Source: an uncultured Woeseiaceae bacterium | Lineage (GTDB): Bacteria > Pseudomonadota > Gammaproteobacteria > Steroidobacterales > Woeseiaceae | Assembly: GCA_902517795.1 (NCBI GenBank) | Contig: CABYDR010000004.1 | Span: forward strand, 1 to 54,323 | Direction of reading: 5' to 3' | DNA length: 54,323 nucleotides | Shown here: positions 41,741-50,554 of the stretch, in pieces | How the letters are laid out: each line of letters starts with the position of its first letter | Position numbering within the stretch: position 1 is the first letter of the stretch | Notes under the pieces: model-generated | Told to the model about the DNA's origin: nothing | What the model saw: the letters and a program-made list of their open reading frames with translations, nothing else | Databases searched by the model: none | Program-made: the position numbers and the translations under genes

Positions 41741-44512
41741 ATGAGAAAAAAAATATTTAGTTGCATAGGTCCGATATTGATATCGACGCTTATGATTTCT
41801 AGTGAAGTTTTATCACAAGGAATGCCTATACCAGGGGTACCATCATCAATGTTATCTCAATTTACTACTATGTCACCTGATCAAAGAAGAGAATTAGCTG
41901 CGCAGTATGGTATAAATCTTGATGACTTAGGCATGGGCGGAGGAAGTGATAATGATCTAGGGACGGAGGGTCAAGAGCTTGTATCAGAAGCAAATCAAGT
42001 TCTTTATGAAAGAATCATAGAAGCACAAGATTATTTAAAGAAGGCTGAAGAATATAGAAGAGATAATATACCTTTATTTGAGCAAGATTATTCTGAAATA
42101 GAGAAATTGCCTATTTACGGACAATTTCTTTTTGAAGGTGAGTTTTCTACTTTTGCTCCTGTTAACAATGCTTCTGTTCCAAATAATTATGTCATAGGAG
42201 TTGGCGATTCTTTTAAAATTATTATGTATGGTGTGCAAGATAGTGAACTAAATCTTATTGTTAACAGAGATGGTTTTATCAACTTTCCAGAACTAGGTGA
42301 AATAAGTGTTGCTGGTATGACTTTTTCTGATTCTAGTGATTATATTAAATCCAGAGTTTCAAAACAAATGATGGGTGTAGAAGTTAGTATTTCCATTGGA
42401 CGCTTGCGAAGTATTAATGTTTTTATGTCTGGAGAAGCAAAAATTCCTGGAATGTATTCAGTATCTGGCTTATCTAGCGTATCTCAGATGCTATATTTTG
42501 CAGGAGGTATAAGTGATATTGGAAGTTTGAGAAATATTCAAATAAGAAGAATGAATGAAGTAATAGCAACTTTTGATTTATATGAGTTGCTAACTCAAGG
42601 TAATGCAGTGAATGATATAAGACTCCATTCTGGCGATGTGATCTTTATACCAACAGCACAAAAAACAATATTTATCGATGGCGCTATAAAACGACCGGGA
42701 AGATACGAGTTAAAAAGGAATGAAACAATTTCAGACCTTATTAAATTGGCTGGAGGATTTGAAAATCGAGCTTACTTGAGACAAATATATATAGAAAGAT
42801 ACGACCAAAATATTGATGTTCCCTCTATAATTAATCTCGATTTAACTAAACAAGAGAATATAGATTTTAATATTGCAAATGGCGACGTAATCAGAATAGC
42901 TGAAATTACAGATACAATTAGTGAGTCGATTACTATAAAAGGTGCTGTAAAACGACCTGGTAGATATGGTTGGTATAAAGGTATAAGATTTTCAGATATC
43001 TTAAGTACCATAAATTCAGATTTCTTAAATAATTTTGATGCTAACAAAGGCCTAATAGTCCGAAGAAAAGATGTTAGGAATTATGATATTCAAGTTATTG
43101 ACTTTAATATCAAAAATGCTCTTGAATCTCCAAAATCGGATATGGATCCAATATTAGAGTTATATGATCAAATATTAATATTTTCCCTAGGATATAACGA
43201 TGATACTTTAAATAGTATTGAGATTTATAATCCAAATGAGGATATCGAACACCCAGAATATGGTGAGGAGGACAATTCAAACTCTTTAGATTCTGAATCA
43301 GGGAATCAAGAACTGTTTCAAAGTCAGCAAACTATGAAGCCAGACCACCAGAATAATCAAATGACATATGACGAGCTCCAAATAATAAGTTATGAAACCA
43401 AAAAAAAAGCTGAATATGAATTAATTAATAGAGGTAAAAGAAGGGTCTTATTGGAAAAAATAATTGAACAACTCAGCCAACAAGCAACATCTGCGGACTC
43501 ATCAAAAATTGTATCAATTAGTGGAGCAGTTAAAGTCCCCGGCCAGTATCCATTAACAGAAGGCGCTTCTTATTTGGATTTAATCCAACTTGCTGGCGGT
43601 TATAAGGATGATGCTTATATTGAAGCAGCCGAAATAAGAAAGACGCTGGTTAACGATTCCGGTGCAATGGTTATTGATACATCAAATATAAATCTAAAAG
43701 AATTATCTGGGATGGTTCTTGAAAGTCGTGATCATATACTTATTAGAAGTGTAAAAGATTGGAATGCAACAGACACAGTTATTTTGGCTGGAGAAGTATT
43801 CTATCCTGGATCCTACTTAATAGGGCCTGATGAGACTTTATCATCTGTAATTGAGAGAGCAGGTGGATTTACAAGTGAGAGTTTTATCAGAGGAGCAGTA
43901 TTTACAAGGGAAAGTATTAAACAAAAAGAACGAGAGCAATTACAGATACTTGGAGATAATATTAGACGTGATCATGCAGCACGATCCATGACAAAGGAGT
44001 CAGAGGATTTCAATGTAAGTTCGAGCGAAGTGGAAGCGGGAATATCTGCTCTTCTCTCATCTGCTGTATACGGGAGATTAATTATTGATTTACCAAGTAT
44101 AATGAGCGGTAATGTAAATGCAGATATCGTTCTTCAGGATGGCGATGTTTTGTCAATACCAAAATTTACTAGTGCAGTCACAGTTGTTGGAGAGGTAAGA
44201 CGCACTGGGAGTTTCGTGCTTCAGGATAATTATACGATAGATGATTACTTAACTTTGGCTGCTGGCATGACAGCCAGGGGTGATGAAAAAGAAATTTATA
44301 TAATCAAAGCTGATGGTTCAGTTAATAAAAATAATACAAAAAAATCTTTATTGGTTTTTGATGATGGTAATAATAATATTAAAGCTGGGGATACGATTGT
44401 TGTTCCTATAAAATCAAGTTACCAAACTCCATTGAACTTATATAGCACAGTTTCACAAGTCGTTTTTCAAAGTATAGCGTCAATTGCAGCATTCAGTACG
44501 ATTCTTGATTGA
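41741..44512 (+). CDS. Polysaccharide export protein with six SLBB-type repeats (Wza-like, large)
   Basis: A 923-residue exported protein with signal peptide MRKKIFSCIGPILISTLMI. The polysaccharide export domain begins near residue 150 (YVIGVGDSFKIIMYGVQD). Six SLBB-type units follow, each with G-x-(V/I)-x-x-P/T-G-x-Y/F: MSGEAKIPGMY (about 227), IDGAIKRPGRY (312), IKGAVKRPGRY (400), ISGAVKVPGQY (593), LAGEVFYPGSY (681) and VGEVRRTGSF (814). E. coli Wza has about 380 residues and far fewer units. No lipobox cysteine is seen at the usual place. It likely forms the periplasmic/outer-membrane channel for the polymer. No Wzc kinase gene is in the window. Confidence 0.88.
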   Translation: MRKKIFSCIGPILISTLMISSEVLSQGMPIPGVPSSMLSQFTTMSPDQRRELAAQYGINLDDLGMGGGSDNDLGTEGQELVSEANQVLYERIIEAQDYLKKAEEYRRDNIPLFEQDYSEIEKLPIYGQFLFEGEFSTFAPVNNASVPNNYVIGVGDSFKIIMYGVQDSELNLIVNRDGFINFPELGEISVAGMTFSDSSDYIKSRVSKQMMGVEVSISIGRLRSINVFMSGEAKIPGMYSVSGLSSVSQMLYFAGGISDIGSLRNIQIRRMNEVIATFDLYELLTQGNAVNDIRLHSGDVIFIPTAQKTIFIDGAIKRPGRYELKRNETISDLIKLAGGFENRAYLRQIYIERYDQNIDVPSIINLDLTKQENIDFNIANGDVIRIAEITDTISESITIKGAVKRPGRYGWYKGIRFSDILSTINSDFLNNFDANKGLIVRRKDVRNYDIQVIDFNIKNALESPKSDMDPILELYDQILIFSLGYNDDTLNSIEIYNPNEDIEHPEYGEEDNSNSLDSESGNQELFQSQQTMKPDHQNNQMTYDELQIISYETKKKAEYELINRGKRRVLLEKIIEQLSQQATSADSSKIVSISGAVKVPGQYPLTEGASYLDLIQLAGGYKDDAYIEAAEIRKTLVNDSGAMVIDTSNINLKELSGMVLESRDHILIRSVKDWNATDTVILAGEVFYPGSYLIGPDETLSSVIERAGGFTSESFIRGAVFTRESIKQKEREQLQILGDNIRRDHAARSMTKESEDFNVSSSEVEAGISALLSSAVYGRLIIDLPSIMSGNVNADIVLQDGDVLSIPKFTSAVTVVGEVRRTGSFVLQDNYTIDDYLTLAAGMTARGDEKEIYIIKADGSVNKNNTKKSLLVFDDGNNNIKAGDTIVVPIKSSYQTPLNLYSTVSQVVFQSIASIAAFSTILD

Positions 44513-44524
44513 ATACATTATATT

Positions 44525-45634
44525 ATGCTTAGAGCACTAACAAATAATGACTATACGGTCAGCTCAATAGCAATCATATTCATCTCTGCATTACTTATGG
44601 GTGTGAATGGTATTATAGCTTTTATGTTACTTTTTTTTATTTCTGAACAGCAATTCGGTCGAGATCCAATTAATAAACATGGTTTAGCTGAAGGAAAATC
44701 GAGACTAGGTGGAGTTGCCATTGCTTTGTCTATAATTATTGGTTGTTGTTCACATTTATTTTTCCAGAAAGAGTTTGGTTATCAGGCATTATTTATGGAA
44801 TTAACACCAACAATTTTCCTGTCTCTTTTAATTGGCGCAATTGGTTTGATTGAGGATTTTAATCAAAATTTAAGTTCAATCAAAAGATTGAGTTTAATGT
44901 TATTTATGATTCTTGTTGGTTTGTATATGATGCCAGAATTAATACCCATTAATTTACCTATATTTGTGCTAGTTAATCTTAATGATTCATTTATAGTTAT
45001 ATATTTATTTACAGTTCTAATGATTTGTGGCTTTATTAATGCAGGTAATATGGCGGATGGAGCTAATGGCCTAATTGCTACTATTTTTTTTGGATTTTTT
45101 TTAATTGCCTATAGCTTGGATAACTCAATTTTCAATTTCTCAGTAATTATTTCTCTCATTGCATTTATAATTTTTAACGTTGTTACTGGAAAAATATTTC
45201 TTGGTGATTTTGGTGCTTATGCATTTTCAACACTTGTTGCTCTTAAGAGTCTCGAATTCTATGCAAATAATGATTTATCTGTTTTTTTTCTTGGATCTAT
45301 CCTTGTCTATCCATGTTTTGAAATTATCCGATCCATGATTGTTAGATCATTAAGAAAATCCTCTCTAATGAATCCAGATAATAACCATCTTCATAACCTT
45401 ATCAATACTTTTTTACGTTCTAAAGGGCTGTCAAAGCATATAGCTAATTCTTTTACAGGTCTTGGATTGGCCATAATCACTATCTCTGCACCGCTTGCTC
45501 TTTATTTTTCTGGTTTTTCTATTGAATCTGAGTATTGGAGAGTAGTGTTTATCTTGCAAATATTATTTTTATTGTTCACCTACATTTTTTTTGAAAAAAA
45601 ATTCTCAGCTAATACAAATCATTGCTATAATTAA
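44525..45634 (+). CDS. WecA/MraY-like undecaprenyl-phosphate glycosyl-1-phosphate transferase
   Basis: A polytopic enzyme of 369 residues with about eleven membrane spans. The cytoplasmic motifs are RLGGVAI, GLIEDFNQN (position of the DDxxD motif, here ED), NMADGANGL, LGDFGAY and the histidine-rich PDNNHLHNL. It would transfer HexNAc-1-phosphate to undecaprenyl phosphate, so the locus has two possible initiating enzymes (see the PglC-like protein at 35879). It begins 12 bases after the SLBB gene, so is likely cotranscribed. The next feature is the tRNA-Leu gene. Confidence 0.87.
   Translation: MLRALTNNDYTVSSIAIIFISALLMGVNGIIAFMLLFFISEQQFGRDPINKHGLAEGKSRLGGVAIALSIIIGCCSHLFFQKEFGYQALFMELTPTIFLSLLIGAIGLIEDFNQNLSSIKRLSLMLFMILVGLYMMPELIPINLPIFVLVNLNDSFIVIYLFTVLMICGFINAGNMADGANGLIATIFFGFFLIAYSLDNSIFNFSVIISLIAFIIFNVVTGKIFLGDFGAYAFSTLVALKSLEFYANNDLSVFFLGSILVYPCFEIIRSMIVRSLRKSSLMNPDNNHLHNLINTFLRSKGLSKHIANSFTGLGLAIITISAPLALYFSGFSIESEYWRVVFILQILFLLFTYIFFEKKFSANTNHCYN
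45623..45631 (+). promoter_or_regulatory. Extended -10 promoter of the tRNA-Leu gene
   Basis: TGCTATAAT is an exact match to the extended -10 consensus TGnTATAAT, inside the end of the WecA-like gene, with the tRNA start 28 bases further. No good -35 is seen, as allowed for this promoter class. Confidence 0.5.
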
Positions 45635-45659
45635 AGAGTAAAATTTCATAAATAATCAA

Positions 45660-45744
45660 GCGAAAGTGGCGGAATTGGTAGACGCGCAGGATTTAGGTTT
45701 CTGTGGGGTAACCCGTGAGAGTTCGATTCTCTCCTTTCGCACCA
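45660..45744 (+). tRNA. tRNA-Leu (anticodon TAG)
   Basis: An 85-base tRNA with encoded CCA. The acceptor stem GCGAAAG pairs with CTTTCGC, the D-loop is GGAATTGGTAGAC, the anticodon stem CAGGA/TTCTG encloses TTTAGGT (anticodon TAG, reading CUA), there is a long variable arm (GTGGGGTAACCC), and the T-arm is GAGAGTTCGATTCTCTC. The long variable arm and G/A at the loop positions are those of tRNA-Leu. It lies just before tig, as in many gammaproteobacteria. Confidence 0.95.
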
Positions 45745-45793
45745 TCAAACAAACTATTAATACATATAAATACTCCATCAAAGGTAATTAAGC

Positions 45794-47077
45794 ATGAAGA
45801 GAGATGAGTCCACGAATGAAATAGAGAAGAGCGTGGTAATTGAAATAGAGAGAGATAGCCTTGATGAGAAGATTGAGGCTAAATTAATTTCTATTGGAAA
45901 GAAAGCGAAGATTAAAGGATTTAGACCCGGAAAAATACCTAAGAGTGTTTTAAGAAAATATCATGGATCTGAGGCTTATCAGGATGCTATTTCTGATTTA
46001 ATTCAGCATGGATACGCAGATGCCATTAAAGGAAGTAATCATAATCCAATAAGTCCACCAAGCATTCATCCAATTGAAAGCAAAGACAATAAACTCAGAT
46101 TTGAGGCAACATTTGAAACTCTTCCTAATATAGAATTGAAAGATCTTGACAAAATTTCAATCATTAGACCCGATGTCCAAATAACCTCTGAGGACATGGA
46201 TAATATGCTTGAAAAATTGAGAAAACAAAAAAGAACATGGAGAAAAATTAATACAAAAAGCGTTGAGGGCAATCAAATAAATATCAACTTCGTTGGTAAA
46301 CTTAATGGAGAGAAATTTAATGGCGGTGAAGGAAAAGATGTGAATGTAGTTCTTGGTGAAAATCAAATGATACCTGACTTTGAAAAAGCATTATTCGGAT
46401 TAAAATCGGATGATATGAAATCATTTAAAGTGAAATTTCCAAAAGATTATCATTCTGATGAATTATCAGGAAAAAAGGTTAATTTTGATTTGACTGTCAA
46501 TTATCTTGAAGAGGAGATTCTTCCTGATCTTGATAAAGAATTTGTTAAGGAATTTGGAGTTGATGACGGAAATATAGAAACGTTGAAAGAGGATGTGGCT
46601 CGAAATATGAAGCGAGAATTGAGTAATAAAATAAATCAAGATATAAAAAATCAAGTCATGCAAGGTTTGTTGGAAAAAAACGATATACCAGTTCCTACAA
46701 GCATGAAAGACAATGAAATTAAAAATATGCAGAAAGAATCAATGCGTCAAATGAATAAAAAAGATGAAAAAGACATGCCGCCAGCAGAAAATTTTACTGA
46801 CATGGCTGAAAAAAGAGTTAAATTAGGGCTCTTGATAAGCAAATATATAGAAGATAAAGCGTTAAAAGTTGATCAAAAAAAAGTTCAGAAACACATTGAA
46901 GATATGTTTTCTGGATATCAAGAGCCTGAAAAACTTATAGAGCAATATATGGGTAACCAACAGATAATGAGTCAAATACAAAGTATGGTGCTAGAAGAGC
47001 AGGCTTTTGATTTAATCGCAAAAGAAGGTAAAGAGAAGCTCAGTAAAATAAGTTTCAGTGAATACATGAATTATTGA
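45794..47077 (+). CDS. tig: Trigger factor
   Basis: Ribosome-associated chaperone and peptidyl-prolyl isomerase, 427 residues. The ribosome-binding signature GFRPGKIPKSVL is at about residues 42-53. The FKBP-type domain follows at about 150-245 (VNFVGKLNGEKFNGGEGKD, VKFPKDYHSDELSGK), then the helical C-terminal arms. It is the first gene of the tig-clpP-clpX-lon block. The last codon region overlaps an extended -10 element for clpP. Confidence 0.95.
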   Translation: MKRDESTNEIEKSVVIEIERDSLDEKIEAKLISIGKKAKIKGFRPGKIPKSVLRKYHGSEAYQDAISDLIQHGYADAIKGSNHNPISPPSIHPIESKDNKLRFEATFETLPNIELKDLDKISIIRPDVQITSEDMDNMLEKLRKQKRTWRKINTKSVEGNQININFVGKLNGEKFNGGEGKDVNVVLGENQMIPDFEKALFGLKSDDMKSFKVKFPKDYHSDELSGKKVNFDLTVNYLEEEILPDLDKEFVKEFGVDDGNIETLKEDVARNMKRELSNKINQDIKNQVMQGLLEKNDIPVPTSMKDNEIKNMQKESMRQMNKKDEKDMPPAENFTDMAEKRVKLGLLISKYIEDKALKVDQKKVQKHIEDMFSGYQEPEKLIEQYMGNQQIMSQIQSMVLEEQAFDLIAKEGKEKLSKISFSEYMNY

Positions 47078-47083
47078 TATAAT
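47075..47083 (+). promoter_or_regulatory. Extended -10 promoter of clpP
   Basis: TGATATAAT matches the extended -10 consensus exactly; its first three bases are the tig stop codon. The clpP ATG is 29 bases downstream, leaving room for a start site and a short leader. Confidence 0.5.
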
Positions 47084-47112
47084 AGCCGCTCATTATAAAA
47101 ATAATTAATAAA

Positions 47113-47721
47113 ATGAAAAATATTTCGTCAAATCTTGTTCCAATGGTTGTTGAAAAAAATTCGAGAGGTGAACGTGCCTATGATATATATTCTCGACTAC
47201 TGAAGGAACGTTTAATATTTCTAGTCGGGCCAGTAGAAGACCACATGGCCAACATAGTTGTTGCACAGTTATTATATCTAGAGTCTGAAAATCCTGATAA
47301 AGATATCAATGTATATATTAATTCACCAGGTGGTTCAGTAACTGCAGGATTATCAATTTATGATACTATGCAATTCATAAATTGTGATGTGTCAACAATT
47401 TGCGTTGGCCAAGCAGCCAGTATGGGTGCGCTTCTTCTTGGGGGTGGTGCTTCAGGGAAGAGATTTGCACTTCCTCATTCAAGAATTATGGTTCATCAAC
47501 CTAGTGCTGGCTTTCAAGGTCAAGCTACAGATATAGATATTCATGCAAGAGAAGTTCTGGAGCTAAAGAATCGTTTGAATAAAATTATGGCAAAACATAC
47601 CGGCCAAAAAATCACAAAGATCGAGAAGGATTTAGAGCGTGATAATTTCATGAGTTCTATTGAAGCTGAAAAATACGGCCTCATTGATACAGTATTGAAC
47701 AACAGAAAAGAATTAAAATAA
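47113..47721 (+). CDS. clpP: ATP-dependent Clp protease proteolytic subunit
   Basis: Serine protease of 202 residues forming the double heptameric chamber that works with ClpX. The catalytic serine is in [11 protein letters not shown], the histidine in [11 protein letters not shown] and the aspartate in the [12 protein letters not shown] region. [18 protein letters not shown] is a further hallmark. The N-terminus contains the usual short propeptide region before LVPMVVE. Confidence 0.96.
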   Translation: MKNISSNLVPMVVEKNSRGERAYDIYSRLLKERLIFLVGPVEDHMANIVVAQLLYLESENPDKDINVYINSPGGSVTAGLSIYDTMQFINCDVSTICVGQAASMGALLLGGGASGKRFALPHSRIMVHQPSAGFQGQATDIDIHAREVLELKNRLNKIMAKHTGQKITKIEKDLERDNFMSSIEAEKYGLIDTVLNNRKELK

Positions 47722-47748
47722 TCTATATCTTTCTTTAAGGGATTAATT

Positions 47749-49053
47749 ATGAGTGATGATTCTTCAGATAAAAGTGGCGATAACAAATTGCTCTATTGCT
47801 CATTTTGTGGGAAATCACAAAATGAGGTAAGAAAGTTAATTGCTGGGCCATCCGTATTCATATGCGATGAGTGTGTTGATCTATGTAACGATATTATTCA
47901 AGAAGAATTAGAAGATCGAAATGAATCTGGTGAGATCACATTACCAAAACCGATAGAAATCAAAGATATTCTTGATGATTACGTAATTGATCAAGATCAA
48001 GCAAAAAAAGTTTTATCTGTAGCAGTTTATAATCATTACAAAAGATTAAGCGATAACAAGAAAACAAAAAAAGATTCTAATAAAGTCGAGCTTGCAAAGA
48101 GCAACATTCTCTTGGTGGGACCTACTGGATGCGGTAAGACACTTCTGGCTGAGACACTTGCTCGACTTTTAGATGTTCCATTCACAATTGCTGATGCTAC
48201 TACATTAACTGAGGCAGGTTACGTGGGTGAAGATGTAGAGAACATCATTCAAAAACTCTTATCAAAATGTGATTATGATGTTGAAAAGGCTCAGACGGGA
48301 ATTGTTTACATAGATGAGATCGACAAAATCTCACGCAAATCTGAAAACCCTTCAATAACAAGAGATGTATCAGGAGAAGGAGTTCAACAGGCACTTCTTA
48401 AATTAATAGAAGGCACGGTCGCATCAGTTCCACCTCAGGGCGGAAGGAAACATCCGCAACAGGAGTTTCTGCAGGTAGATACAACCAATATTTTATTCAT
48501 TTGTGGGGGCGCGTTTGCTGGATTAGAAAAAATCATACAAAATCGCACTACAAAAACAGGTATTGGTTTCGTTGCAGAAGTTAAGTCAGAGAATAAAGAA
48601 GCTCTCTCGAGCGAATACCAGAATGATATCGAGCCAGCGGACCTGGTGAATTACGGCTTAATTCCTGAGTTTGTTGGGAGACTACCAGTGCTGGCATCAT
48701 TGCATGAGTTAGATGAAGATGCTCTTGTTAGGATATTGCAAGAACCCAAAAATGCTCTGACAAAGCAATATATTAAACTTCTCGAGATGGAAGATGTAGA
48801 ATTAGATTTTCGTGATGATGCCATTAGAGAGATTGCAAAAAAAGCCATCAAACGCAAAACTGGTGCAAGAGGTCTCAGGACTATTCTAGAAGACATTTTA
48901 TTAGATGTAATGTTTGATGTACCATCATCTGAATCTGCCAGGAAGGTAGTTCTGGATGCCTCTGTGGTAAATGGTGAGAATGAACCATACATAATTCATG
49001 AGTCTTCTGCCAAAAAAAATCAGCAGCAAAAAAGCTCATTAAAAAGAGCCTAA
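47749..49053 (+). CDS. clpX: ATP-dependent Clp protease ATP-binding subunit ClpX
   Basis: AAA+ unfoldase of 434 residues that feeds ClpP. The N-terminal zinc-binding domain shows CSFCGK and CDECVDLC; Walker A is [12 protein letters not shown], the pore loop GYVGED, Walker [11 protein letters not shown], and the sensor region [14 protein letters not shown]. It lies 27 bases after clpP with AAGGGA upstream of ATG 47749. The full length is normal. Confidence 0.96.
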   Translation: MSDDSSDKSGDNKLLYCSFCGKSQNEVRKLIAGPSVFICDECVDLCNDIIQEELEDRNESGEITLPKPIEIKDILDDYVIDQDQAKKVLSVAVYNHYKRLSDNKKTKKDSNKVELAKSNILLVGPTGCGKTLLAETLARLLDVPFTIADATTLTEAGYVGEDVENIIQKLLSKCDYDVEKAQTGIVYIDEIDKISRKSENPSITRDVSGEGVQQALLKLIEGTVASVPPQGGRKHPQQEFLQVDTTNILFICGGAFAGLEKIIQNRTTKTGIGFVAEVKSENKEALSSEYQNDIEPADLVNYGLIPEFVGRLPVLASLHELDEDALVRILQEPKNALTKQYIKLLEMEDVELDFRDDAIREIAKKAIKRKTGARGLRTILEDILLDVMFDVPSSESARKVVLDASVVNGENEPYIIHESSAKKNQQQKSSLKRA

Positions 49054-49080
49054 AATATTTTAATATTTATAAATCTTGCT

Positions 49081-49113
49081 TGATATATTGAGTTTTGGGC
49101 TCATATCTTGAGC
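49081..49113 (+). promoter_or_regulatory. Candidate lon promoter with a small inverted repeat
   Basis: TGATATATT at 49081-49089 is one mismatch from an extended -10. Just downstream, GCTCA-TATCT-TGAGC (49099-49113) is a perfect 5-bp inverted repeat. The lon start is 51 bases further. No clear heat-shock sigma-32 promoter is recognised. Confidence 0.3.
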
Positions 49114-49164
49114 TATTAGTACTTTAATTGCATTATGCCAATCTTTTCAGAAAAGGATTAAAAA

Positions 49165-50076
49165 TTGAAAGATTCAGATAAAATAAAAAAAAATGATGAT
49201 ATAGATATTAAAAAACAGGATATTGCCAGTCTTCCTGGTATCTCATTGAGAGATGTTGTCGTATTTCCAAGCATGGTCATTCCGCTCTTTGTTGGAAGAG
49301 AAAAATCTATAACTGCTTTGAATATTGCAATGGACTCATCAAAGGAAATAATTTTGATTGCCCAGAAAAAAGCAGATCAAGATGATCCAACAATAGATGA
49401 TCTTTATAGGGTAGGGACAGTTGCAAGGATTCTTCAATTATTAAAATTACCTGATGGGACATTAAAAGTTTTAGTAGAGGGTACCAAAAGAGTAAAAATC
49501 AAAGAAATCAGAGATGAAAACTGTTTCTACGTAACACCTGAAATAAATATTGAGAATGAATTCAATGAGCGAGAATTAGACATCCTTTCAAGGGCTCTAG
49601 TATCTCAGTTTGAGCAATATATAAAGTTAAATAAGAAAATACCAACTGAGATATTGAATACAGTCTCGAATATTGATGACAATGGAAAGCTTTGTTATAC
49701 GATCGCCGCCCATATTCAAGTAAAAATAAATATAAAACAAGAAATATTGGAAATAGGTGATCCAAAATTAAAATCAGAGTTTATATTAGAAGTTTTACAA
49801 GGTGAGATTGATGTACTTGAGGTTGAAAAACAAGTTAGATCTAAAGTCAAATCTCAGATGGAAAAAAGCCAGAGAGAGTATTACTTGAATGAACAAATGA
49901 AGGCTATCCAAAATGAACTTGATGGTAGCTCCAGTTCCGCTAAAGACGACTTCGTAAAACCAGAAGATGACATAAAGAATGCATCAATGCCAAGAGAGGC
50001 AACTGAGAAAGCAACTTCAGAATTATCAAAATTAAAACTTATGTCACCGATGTCAGCTGACTGGCACATACATTGA
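49165..50076 (+). pseudogene. lon: Lon protease, N-terminal fragment truncated by the junction with fabI
   Basis: The sequence from TTG 49165 (AAAGGA 7 bases upstream) encodes a normal Lon N-terminus: ISLRDVVVFPSMVIPLFVGREKS, the LAN domain, and the helical REYYLNEQMKAIQNELDG. It runs to [12 protein letters not shown] at residue 298. Complete Lon proteins continue with EAxVVRNYIDWL and then an AAA+ and a serine-lysine protease domain (about 800 residues in all). Here five unrelated residues and a stop follow. From base 50054 the DNA reads as fabI in another frame. About 500 residues, including every catalytic site, are missing. Confidence 0.93.
50053..50060. other. lon/fabI junction at the palindrome TCAGCTGA
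   Basis: Lon codons are read through GCT (50056-50058) and FabI codons from CAG (50054-50056), so the two genes share the bases around CAGCTG. The eight bases TCAGCTGA equal their own reverse complement. A shared palindrome is what an inversion or a template switch to the opposite strand would use as microhomology. Confidence 0.85.
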
Positions 50077-50551
50077 AAGTGTGACAAGGGAAGGATTTCA
50101 GATTGCACATGACATATCAAGTTACAGTCTAGCTGCACTTGCGAAAGCCACATTACCGATTATGCAAGATAATGATAGTGCGATTCTTACTCTGTCTTAC
50201 CTTGGAGCTGTGAGAGCTATTCCTAACTACAATGTAATGGGTTTAGCCAAAGCCAGTTTGGAAGCAAATGTAAGATTTCTTGCTGCTGATCTAGGAAAAA
50301 AAGGAATAAGGGTCAATGGAATCTCAGCAGGAGCCATAAAAACATTGGCTGCAGCAGGAATATCTGATTTTAGAAAAATGCTTTCGCATATGGAGAAAAC
50401 CTCTCCTATTAGACGGAATGTTACACCTGATGATGTCGGTAATGCTGCTGCTTTCTTGTGCTCGGATTTAGCTTTGGCAGTGACTGGAGAAATTCTTTAT
50501 GTGGACGGAGGTTTTAGAAATATCGGCATGCATTTAGAAGACAATGACTAA
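50054..50551 (+). pseudogene. fabI: Enoyl-[acyl-carrier-protein] reductase (NADH) FabI, C-terminal fragment
   Basis: The frame is open from the junction: [20 protein letters not shown] aligns with E. coli FabI from about residue 98, and continues to the end of the protein. [21 protein letters not shown] carries the catalytic Tyr and Lys, and AISAGxIxTLAA-like [30 protein letters not shown] and VDGGF complete it. About the first 97 residues, with the NADH-binding loop, are absent, and no start codon belongs to this gene. The track start (GTG 50081) is internal. It is a displaced gene piece and not a functional ORF. Confidence 0.92.
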
Positions 50552-50554
50552 ATT

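Noticed and set aside
48651-48992. 113-residue minus-strand ORF opposite clpX
   Set aside because: Serine/arginine-rich shadow typical of the antisense of an AAA+ gene; clpX is intact on the other strand.
49562-50153. Minus-strand ORFs crossing the lon/fabI junction
   Set aside because: They span the chimeric junction and have no recognisable domain; they are antisense shadows.
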